Source: Moraxellaceae bacterium AER2_44_116 (GTDB lineage: Bacteria; Pseudomonadota; Gammaproteobacteria; Pseudomonadales; Moraxellaceae). From it: a stretch of DNA of 64,000 bases. The position numbers were made by a program, and so were the translations under genes. Each line of letters opens with the position of its first letter. The first letter of the stretch is position 1. This document shows, one piece after another, positions 51,889 through 59,416 of the stretch. Where the stretch lies: contig VIAD01000004.1 in the NCBI GenBank assembly GCA_006546595.1, positions 246,181 through 310,180 of the forward strand, written 5' to 3'. A model generated the notes under the pieces. That model searched no databases and was not told the DNA's origin. It saw nothing but the letters and a program-made list of their open reading frames with translations.

Positions 51889-54411
51889 ATGACTGATGGT
51901 ATGAAAATTTCGCAGTGGTTTATGCGTCTTTTACTCAGCGTATGTTTGCTGATCGTTTGGCCTGTCATGGCGAATCAGTCTATTGTCATTCAGGATAAAG
52001 ACAGCCAATTAACGCTAGGTAAGCAACTCAGTTATTTTGAAGATCCGAGTTTGGAATATGTGTTGGCGGATGTATTAAGAGAAGAAAAGCAAGGCCGCCG
52101 TCACTGGTCTCAAGCGAATGCGTTATTTCCTAATTATGGTTTTTCATCCTCAGCGTATTGGGTCAAATTACCTTTTACGAATCACTCCGCGCAACAACAG
52201 TGGATTTTGCAATTAAATTATCCACTGATGGACGAAATAGAATTATACGTGCCGAATGCTGAGGGGCAATATCAACAATATCTCAGTGGTGATAGCCTAC
52301 CTTTTTCTAAGCGATTGCTCAAAGATCGAAGTTTTGCCTTTCCAATCACATTGCCAACAAACACAACGCGGGATATTTATCTCCGTCTCAAAAGTCGAGA
52401 CTCCATGATTATCCCGATTAGTTTATTAACCCCTGACACGTTTCACGATAGTCAGCGCCAAGAAGGGTTTTTGTTTGGTATGTATTACGGGGCGATTTTA
52501 ATTATTTTGCTCTACAATATTTACTTGTTTGTGATTCTACGCGACCAAAATCATCTTCATTATATTATGGTGTTAGGCTGTTATGCGGTGATTGAACTGA
52601 GTCTCAATGGGGTTGGCTCCATGTATTTATGGGGTGATTTTCCAGAAATGGCCAAACGTATTCGACCATTTGCCATTGCTTTGTTATCGCTGACCAGTTT
52701 TATTTTAACAAAAACATTTTTACAAATACCTAAAATCACGCTGGGGCGTGTCAACGTCGATCCATTTTTTAGCGCATTTATTATTATTGCCTTGGTTGGG
52801 TCGTGGCTTTTTCCGTTCACCTTCGCCATTCAATTTGCCATGTTAACAGCATTTATTTCTGCTCCTGTTATGTACGGTGCAGGTATTTATATTTGGCGAC
52901 GTGGTAATCGTTTGGGAATGTATTTTACCTTGGGTTGGTCTGGGTTAATTATTGGCGGTAGTGTCAATGTCTTGCGAGCTTTTGATATTTTACCTGTCAA
53001 TTTTTGGACAACGTATGGCTCACAAGTGGGTTCAATTTCGACTTTATTAATTTTGAATACCGCATTAACAGATCGCTTACGATTCTTACAAAAAGAAAAT
53101 GAAGAAGCGCAGCGTTCGACCATCTTAAAACAAGAAGAAGCGAATCGTTTGCTTGACCAAATGGTGCGTGAGCGAACGGAAGAATTACTCCTTAAAAGTC
53201 AAGAAGCTGAAAAAGCCAAGTTACAAGCAGAAACGGCGGTGCGTGTTAAAAGTGAGTTTTTAGCCAATATGAGTCATGAAGTGCGTACTCCCATGAATGG
53301 CATGATTGGCATGACGCAATTGTTAGCCGACACTCCGTTAAACGTTGAGCAAAAACATTATATCAATACCATTCAATCGTCTTGCGAAGCACTGTTACGG
53401 ATTATTAATGATATTTTGGATTACTCAAAAATTGACGCGGGCAAGTTAAGTATTGAACACGCCAATTTCGATTTATACCGTTTGATTGATGAATGTGCGT
53501 TATTGTTTGCTTTACATGCCAAAGAGCGCGGCCTACCGATTAAAACCGAAATCTTGCCTGATGTTCCGCGTTGGATGGTGGGAGATTCGACGAGAATTCG
53601 ACAAATTATTATTAATTTGTTGGGCAATGCCTATAAGTTCACCGAGCATGGTGCAGTGACGTTACGCGCCTATCTGCGAAAAGATAATGGTAAAGACGGT
53701 GTTTTGGTTCAGTTTGAAGTTCAAGATACGGGTATTGGTATTACCAATGAACAGCGTGAACGACTCTTTCAATCATTTTCACAAGCGGACTCTTCGGTGA
53801 CGCGTAAATACGGCGGGACAGGTTTGGGGCTCGTTATTTGTCGTTCTTTAGTGCGGTTAATGGATGGTGAGATTGGGGTAAAGAGTGTTCCTAATCAAGG
53901 GTCGATTTTTTGGTTTTATGTGTTGATGTATCATGGTTCAGAAGTCATCACTAAAACCAAAATCGAAAAAGAGCGTGTGGTATTGCCAAGTTATCCTGAT
54001 TTGTCGGGCTTGCGTGTGTTGATTGCGGAAGATAATCCGACGAATCAAATGGTCATTGTTGGTATGTTGAAAAAATACAATATCAAACCAACGGTCACGA
54101 ATGACGGCTTAGAAGCCCTACAAGTGTTTATGTCAATAGAGTCAGGTTTTGATGTGGTATTTATGGATTGTGAAATGCCCAATATGGATGGTTACACAGC
54201 CACAGAGCGGATGAGGGAGTGGGAGAAAAATCGGCATTTAGCGTCTGTATTAATTTATGGAGTGAGTGCTCATGCTTTAGCAGAATATCAACAACGTGGC
54301 ATGAGTTCAGGGATGAATGACTTTTTGGTCAAACCACTCAAACAAGAAGATTTGTCAAAAGCACTCACGCAGGTCATGACACAGTTGATGGTCAATAAAT
54401 TAGCGCGTTAA
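51889..54411 (+). CDS. Hybrid histidine kinase with 7TMR-DISM sensor
   Basis: 840 residues. A signal peptide (cleavage near MANQ) is followed by a periplasmic 7TMR-DISMED2-like domain (about 30-185) and seven TM helices (about 195-385). A coiled coil (LRFLQKENEEAQRSTILKQEEANR) leads to HisKA (NMSHEVRTPMNG), HATPase (NLLGNAYKFT, DTGIGI, GTGLGL) and a receiver with the Asp in VVFMDCEMPNMDG. The DISM sensor binds carbohydrates or other small ligands in studied cases. ATG 51901 is a possible alternative start. No partner regulator is adjacent. Confidence 0.92.
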   Translation: MTDGMKISQWFMRLLLSVCLLIVWPVMANQSIVIQDKDSQLTLGKQLSYFEDPSLEYVLADVLREEKQGRRHWSQANALFPNYGFSSSAYWVKLPFTNHSAQQQWILQLNYPLMDEIELYVPNAEGQYQQYLSGDSLPFSKRLLKDRSFAFPITLPTNTTRDIYLRLKSRDSMIIPISLLTPDTFHDSQRQEGFLFGMYYGAILIILLYNIYLFVILRDQNHLHYIMVLGCYAVIELSLNGVGSMYLWGDFPEMAKRIRPFAIALLSLTSFILTKTFLQIPKITLGRVNVDPFFSAFIIIALVGSWLFPFTFAIQFAMLTAFISAPVMYGAGIYIWRRGNRLGMYFTLGWSGLIIGGSVNVLRAFDILPVNFWTTYGSQVGSISTLLILNTALTDRLRFLQKENEEAQRSTILKQEEANRLLDQMVRERTEELLLKSQEAEKAKLQAETAVRVKSEFLANMSHEVRTPMNGMIGMTQLLADTPLNVEQKHYINTIQSSCEALLRIINDILDYSKIDAGKLSIEHANFDLYRLIDECALLFALHAKERGLPIKTEILPDVPRWMVGDSTRIRQIIINLLGNAYKFTEHGAVTLRAYLRKDNGKDGVLVQFEVQDTGIGITNEQRERLFQSFSQADSSVTRKYGGTGLGLVICRSLVRLMDGEIGVKSVPNQGSIFWFYVLMYHGSEVITKTKIEKERVVLPSYPDLSGLRVLIAEDNPTNQMVIVGMLKKYNIKPTVTNDGLEALQVFMSIESGFDVVFMDCEMPNMDGYTATERMREWEKNRHLASVLIYGVSAHALAEYQQRGMSSGMNDFLVKPLKQEDLSKALTQVMTQLMVNKLAR

Positions 54412-54421
54412 CAGGGGCGAG

Positions 54422-54988
54422 TTAATAAGGAGCTTCATCTTCATAATTGCCAGCAGGGTCATAATGGCAAGCCAGATATTCTTTATCGCCACTTTTAGCC
54501 ATGCCACAACCGACTTGATAGGTTGTTTTCCAAATTAATTGCGTGTAATGGCCAACCATTCCACCTTTCGTGACATGAGGAAAAATACCGTAAACAAATT
54601 GGCTTTTTTCTGAGCCCCATGCGTCAATCATTTGTTTCGTTTGATACGCTCCCGCCGTGCCACGCCATAAATTTTCGCCAAAGTCCGTTTTAGAGTGTCG
54701 AAACTCGTTATTGGCTGCTAAGTGATTCGCCCATGCTTGCGCGCTTTTAGCGAGTTCGTCAGACCAAACCAACGGTGTCAGTTTTAATTCATCTCGATAG
54801 GGATTGTGATACGTTAAAATACTTGCGGCATCTAAGGCGGTTACATGCTCGACGATAGCAGGAGGTGTTGTGCTGACAGGTTGTTCGGATGCGGGCGCAT
54901 AGGCTAAAGCAGCGGTTGTCCAAGAGGGAGCTTCCGCCCAACTAACAGACGTTACCAGCCACAAAGACAGCAATAAGCAGACACGCAT
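54422..54988 (-). CDS. CAP/SCP (PR-1-like) exported protein
   Basis: 188 residues from ATG 54988, where AAGGAG lies 6 bases upstream and a signal peptide begins (MRVCLLLSLWLVTSVSWA, cleavage before EAP). The CAP domain motifs are clear: NPYRDELKLTPLVWSDELAKSAQAWAN, HSKTDFGENLW, GHYTQLIWKTTYQVGCGMA and YLACHYDPAGNY. The two His and two acidic residues of the CAP cavity are conserved. Bacterial CAP proteins are secreted with varied or unknown activity. The open frame continues to 55090 into a repeat and is rejected as a start. Confidence 0.92.
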   Translation of the reverse strand: MRVCLLLSLWLVTSVSWAEAPSWTTAALAYAPASEQPVSTTPPAIVEHVTALDAASILTYHNPYRDELKLTPLVWSDELAKSAQAWANHLAANNEFRHSKTDFGENLWRGTAGAYQTKQMIDAWGSEKSQFVYGIFPHVTKGGMVGHYTQLIWKTTYQVGCGMAKSGDKEYLACHYDPAGNYEDEAPY

Positions 54989-55065
54989 AAAAACTCCTTG
55001 TCGGGAGGCTAGTTCATTTCCCTCGTACGAATATTGATACATAAGGGAATGGAGTCGTTGATGTT

Positions 55066-55139
55066 GGACTGACACAAAGCACGGAGGCAAGTCAGATGTT
55101 AATCACATGTTAAATGAAAATAACACGTTGTGTCAGTCC
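55066..55139. repeat. MITE-like element with variant ends (GGACTGACACAA...TTGTGTCAGTCC)
   Basis: A perfect 12-bp terminal inverted repeat, 55066-55077 with 55128-55139, encloses 50 bases. The ends are related to family 1 (GGACTTACGC) but have CTGACACA instead of CTTACGC, and the pairing is preserved by matching changes. It lies in the promoter region of the CAP gene. Confidence 0.7.
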
Positions 55140-55195
55140 TATCATAGCCGAATTAAAGCATATTTAGCGTGAGAAATGCAGCCGTATCTCAGTGC

Positions 55196-56209
55196 TTATT
55201 GGCCATCAAGCAGTTGACCAACAATGTCTAAATCATAAAAATCAGTCAGTTGAGCTTTAATGCGTTCGGCTAAAAATCCAGATTGCAGCATTTCAACAAC
55301 AACAGGTTCAGCAAAAAGCTGTGCTTCTTTGAGAATAATCTCACGGTTAATATTAAAATCTGCTAACAGTGTTAGGCCATCTTTATGAGCAAATTGGTTA
55401 AACCAAACGGCAATCAACTCTTTGAGCAACTCGTGTGTGTAAGGTGTTTGACGAACGTGATTCCAAATATCAATCCCAATTTTAGAGCCAAACTCAATAT
55501 CGTCTTCACCCATGTATTGTTGCGTAACAGACAATGGCTCTGCTTTAATTTTGTGCCACATTTGATCGGCAACATGATGAATTTGTTTGGCATCTAAGGT
55601 GCGAATTAACACTTTTTCGCTCAAATCCACAATGCTTTGCATGTTCTTATGCAAATAACTGCGAATGGCAGCTTCAATTGCGCCATTACTGCCCGTACTT
55701 TCCATTAAGCCTTTGCCCATTTTCATCAGCGATGACATACCGGGTACTTTTTTGGCTAAAGGGTTTTCATGCAATAAATAATCACTCAACGCATGGAAAA
55801 CCACATCGGACAATAATTTGGCATAAACAGGATTGGCAATCGCTGCGTGAATAATGTCTTTTTTAAGCGTGTCATGGCTGGCAATTTTTTCGACAATTGC
55901 CAAATAGTTTTTATGTTCAATGAGTTGGTGAACATAGGTTTTACTGTTGAGTGGGCTATTAAAAGCCGCTTTGGCAATGGTGACGATTTGGAGGCGTAAA
56001 CCTTCGGTGGGAGCTTGATTTAACACATAGTCAACGACAACGGCTTGAATGCGTTCAACGCTAATCACCCGATTAATCGGGGTAACACTTGACCAATCTA
56101 AAAACGCGTTCACTTCACGTTGCAACGTGGCGGCTAAGTTTTCGGGCGAAACTTGAGCGAGTAAGTGTTGGCTATGTGCCTCAAGTAAGGCGGCGGCTTT
56201 AACGTGCAT
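55196..56209 (-). CDS. Unknown all-helical protein
   Basis: 337 residues, no signal peptide and no TM segment. It appears wholly alpha-helical with many His, Leu and Lys. Landmarks are INRVISVERIQAVVVDYVLNQ, MSSLMKMGKGLMESTGSNGAIEAAIRSYLHKNMQ, and the end DFYDLDIVGQLLDGQ. I recognise no family or catalytic motif. AAGGA sits before the ATG. It lies 20 bases downstream of the lipase-like gene on the same strand, so the two are probably co-transcribed. A chaperone-like role beside an exported lipase is possible but is speculation. Confidence 0.7.
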   Translation of the reverse strand: MHVKAAALLEAHSQHLLAQVSPENLAATLQREVNAFLDWSSVTPINRVISVERIQAVVVDYVLNQAPTEGLRLQIVTIAKAAFNSPLNSKTYVHQLIEHKNYLAIVEKIASHDTLKKDIIHAAIANPVYAKLLSDVVFHALSDYLLHENPLAKKVPGMSSLMKMGKGLMESTGSNGAIEAAIRSYLHKNMQSIVDLSEKVLIRTLDAKQIHHVADQMWHKIKAEPLSVTQQYMGEDDIEFGSKIGIDIWNHVRQTPYTHELLKELIAVWFNQFAHKDGLTLLADFNINREIILKEAQLFAEPVVVEMLQSGFLAERIKAQLTDFYDLDIVGQLLDGQ

Positions 56210-56229
56210 GAAAAAATCCTTGCATCAAA

Positions 56230-57237
56230 TTAGGGTTTAACAGCCGCAGGCGCGGGTGCAAATTTGTTGGGTGTTGCTTGCGCTTTGTCGAGGAACTTTA
56301 AGTAAGCTTCACTGACAGGGTAGTCCGCTTCCAAGATGGGGGTATGTCCAACATCCTTCAAGATTAACACTTCTTCATTTTTGAGATGTTCTTTCAGTTC
56401 GTCAACGACAGCAACATCAATCACCGCATCTTTATCACCCCAAACTACTAATGTTGGGGCTTCTATACTGCGTAAGCCCATTTGGAAGGTGTCGGGTTGC
56501 GTCCATTTCATTTGCTCAATCAAGGCGTTCATGAGTTTTTCTTGTTCGACTAAATGAGTGACGTGTATTTTTTCATAACCTTCCATTAACTCTTTAGGCA
56601 CAAATGGTGTGTCATAAGTCGCTACTTTTGAGATTAAACGCTCAAAGTCACCAGGTTTACGGACTAACATATTGAGTAAATCTTGTGGTTTAGCAATTAG
56701 TGAATTACCTACTTTGGTATAAACGCCTGCGGTGTCAACCAATAAAACGCTTTTGACTTCAAGGAAATAGAGCGCAGAATACAAAACAGCAATGCCACCG
56801 CCTAAAGAGTGACCTGCAATGTGTAAATCTTTTTGAATACCTAACGCCAACACAAACTGACGTACCGCATCGGATAAGTCAGCCAATTGATAGCCAAACG
56901 TCGCAGGAGCTTTAGTATCGCCATGACCGGGTAAATCAACGGCAACAACGTGATATTTTTTGGTTAAACGATGAGCAATACGATTCCAGTTGTCACGCGA
57001 GCCAGAAAAGCCATGCACCAATAAGACCGTGGGAGCACCTTTCACGCCGCCCTCGCTATACGTAAAAGTAATGTCACCTGCTTTAATCGTTTTGTTTTCT
57101 AAACCTGCCCACGTGCGCTCTTGTGCTAATACAGATTGCATCAGCGCAACAGGATCGCTCACCAAGGGTGCAGCGAAAGTATAGGAGCTGCTAAAAGCTA
57201 AGGGTAGCAAGATAGCAAGAGTGAGTTTTTTTAGCAT
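56230..57237 (-). CDS. Exported alpha/beta hydrolase (lipase/esterase-like)
   Basis: 335 residues from ATG 57237, where AGGA lies 7 bases upstream. The signal peptide runs MLKKLTLAILLPLAFSSSYTFA. Then come the oxyanion loop LLVHGFSGSRDNWNRIA, DLPGHGDTKAP, the nucleophile elbow AGHSLGGGIAVLY (catalytic Ser), WGDKDAVIDV (Asp) and VGHTPILEADYP (His), a complete triad. The Ala/Pro C-terminal tail is low complexity. A TTG two codons upstream is an alternative start. It is co-directional with the unknown helical protein. Confidence 0.9.
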   Translation of the reverse strand: MLKKLTLAILLPLAFSSSYTFAAPLVSDPVALMQSVLAQERTWAGLENKTIKAGDITFTYSEGGVKGAPTVLLVHGFSGSRDNWNRIAHRLTKKYHVVAVDLPGHGDTKAPATFGYQLADLSDAVRQFVLALGIQKDLHIAGHSLGGGIAVLYSALYFLEVKSVLLVDTAGVYTKVGNSLIAKPQDLLNMLVRKPGDFERLISKVATYDTPFVPKELMEGYEKIHVTHLVEQEKLMNALIEQMKWTQPDTFQMGLRSIEAPTLVVWGDKDAVIDVAVVDELKEHLKNEEVLILKDVGHTPILEADYPVSEAYLKFLDKAQATPNKFAPAPAAVKP

Positions 57238-57472
57238 AATCAATTCCTAATTATTATAGTGGCACTAATGACCGAGTGTAGGCGAGGGCGACAGCGCCTA
57301 CAATGACTATATTGCGTGGTCAGTTTGTCTTAAAAGCGATAGTCTGTTTTTGAGACACGGTCACATTCATCGTGACGAATATGTCATTTCTGTGGACTAC
57401 TACTAAGATACAACATCTCATTGCTTAAAGCCCGAATCTAAACACGTTATAGTCAACGTCATAAACCTAACA

Positions 57473-59266
57473 ATGTCAGTGCATATTAAAATGAAAAAAA
57501 ATACCGTTTCCTTTCGTATAGATACCCGCTGGTGCTTAGATGAGCTATTAAAAGATGGCCGTATCAGTCAGCGAGATGCCAATTTAGTGGCAACAACGAC
57601 TCGCACGCGTGACAAAATTTATTGGCATCCTTTGCAAATTATTGCTGAATTCGATTTTATTGATCCGTCCAAGAGCAACACGAAACTCAGCATCGACACA
57701 TTAACCACATGGCTAGCCGAAAAAGCAGGACAACCGGTTTTTCATATTGATCCGTTAAAAATCAATGCAGGTATTGTCACGGCTGTTATGTCTTACGCCT
57801 TTGCCGAGCGTCATGGTATTTTGGCGGTGCAAGTCTTCAAAGATGAAGTAGTCATTGCCAGCGCACAACCCTTTCATCATGAATGGGAAGAAAACCTTAA
57901 ACATACGCTTAAAGGTAAAGTCATTACCCGTGTCGTCGTTAATCCTGCACAGTTACACCGTTACAGCATTGAGTTTTATAAACTGGCGCGTGCGATTGAA
58001 GGGGCAAATAACAGTGACTCCGTCAATAGTAATGTCAATCGCATTGGTAATTTTGAGCAGCTATTAGACCTCGGTAACAATCAAAACCCTGATGCCAATG
58101 ACCAACATATCGTTAATATTGTTGATTGGTTATTACAGTATGCTTTCGATCAGCGTGCCAGTGATATTCATTTAGAGCCGCGCCGTGAGTCAGGGCGGGT
58201 ACGTTTTCGGATTGATGGTGTTTTGCATAATATTTATGAGTTTCCCGGTCAAATTATGACGGCGGTTGTGTCTCGAATTAAAATTTTGGGACGAATGAAT
58301 GTCGCCGAAAAGCGCAAACCGCAAGATGGTCGTCTAAAAACCCGTAACACCAAAGCGCAAGAAATTGAATTACGGTTATCAACTTTACCGACAGTTTTTG
58401 GTGAAAAGTTGGTCATGCGTATTTTTGATCCTGAAGTGTTGGTTCGTGGGTTTAAAGAGTTAGGTTTAGTCGGTGCTGATTTTGATAAATGGCAAAAAAT
58501 GGTTAAAGAGCCGAATGGCATTATTTTGGTTACAGGGCCTACAGGTTCGGGTAAAACGACGACCTTATATTCAACACTCAAACAATTAGCAACTGAAGAA
58601 GTAAATGTGTGTACGGTTGAAGACCCCATTGAAATGGTTGAACCCAGTTTTAACCAAATGCAGGTTCATCATGGCATTGAACTCGGCTTTGCTGAAGGTA
58701 TTCGGGCATTAATGCGCCAAGACCCCGATATTATTATGGTCGGTGAGGTGCGTGACCATGACACGGCAGATATGGCGATTCAAGCGGCACTGACAGGCCA
58801 TTTAGTGTTATCAACCTTGCATACCAATGATGCTCCTTCTTCGGTAACGCGTTTACTTGACTTAGGTGTTGCGCCATTTTTAATTACTTCGACGGTGATT
58901 GGTGTGATGGCGCAGCGTTTAATTAGAACCTTATGCCCACATTGTAAAGTTGAAGCGACTTGCGATGAGGCAGCTTGGTTAGAGTTAACGCAACCGTGGA
59001 AGGCGACTATGCCGAGTAAAATTTCCGCGCCTAAAGGCTGTTTGGAGTGTCGGGATACGGGCTATTTAGGGCGTGTTGGCTTATATGAAATTATGCCGAT
59101 GACCAATGATATTAAACGTTTATTGAATGATGGTGCGCCACTGACCGAACTCAAAACGCAAGCCTATCGTGAAGGCTTATTGCCATTACGTTTAGCAGGC
59201 GCGCAAAAAGTGGCGCAAGGCTTAACGACCATTGAGGAGGTTTTAAGGATTGTGCCGTTGAGTTAG
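57473..59266 (+). CDS. GspE/PilB-family secretion ATPase (orphan)
   Basis: 597 residues. It powers assembly of type IV pili or a type II system. The N-terminal part (1-200) resembles a GspE/PilB N1 domain. The ATPase core shows RASDIHLEPRR, RFRIDGVLH, Walker A GPTGSGKT, the Asp box VEDPIE, Walker B RQDPDIIMVGEVRD, and the His box STLHTND. A zinc-binding CPHC...CLEC follows near the C-terminus. No pilin, GspF/PilC or secretin gene is adjacent, so the machine it serves lies elsewhere. Start ATG 57473; 57491 is possible. Confidence 0.92.
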   Translation: MSVHIKMKKNTVSFRIDTRWCLDELLKDGRISQRDANLVATTTRTRDKIYWHPLQIIAEFDFIDPSKSNTKLSIDTLTTWLAEKAGQPVFHIDPLKINAGIVTAVMSYAFAERHGILAVQVFKDEVVIASAQPFHHEWEENLKHTLKGKVITRVVVNPAQLHRYSIEFYKLARAIEGANNSDSVNSNVNRIGNFEQLLDLGNNQNPDANDQHIVNIVDWLLQYAFDQRASDIHLEPRRESGRVRFRIDGVLHNIYEFPGQIMTAVVSRIKILGRMNVAEKRKPQDGRLKTRNTKAQEIELRLSTLPTVFGEKLVMRIFDPEVLVRGFKELGLVGADFDKWQKMVKEPNGIILVTGPTGSGKTTTLYSTLKQLATEEVNVCTVEDPIEMVEPSFNQMQVHHGIELGFAEGIRALMRQDPDIIMVGEVRDHDTADMAIQAALTGHLVLSTLHTNDAPSSVTRLLDLGVAPFLITSTVIGVMAQRLIRTLCPHCKVEATCDEAAWLELTQPWKATMPSKISAPKGCLECRDTGYLGRVGLYEIMPMTNDIKRLLNDGAPLTELKTQAYREGLLPLRLAGAQKVAQGLTTIEEVLRIVPLS

Positions 59267-59416
59267 ATGGGGTTATGACATGGTTTAACGCCGTAGCCTG
59301 TGTGGAACACGGTATTTAAGGTAGTAAGATTGTTTTGACGTATGTTTGTTCCGTATTTCATACGGGCTTAGGGTTACTCATACTTTTAGAGTTTTGTAGG
59401 AAAAGGAAGACAAAAA

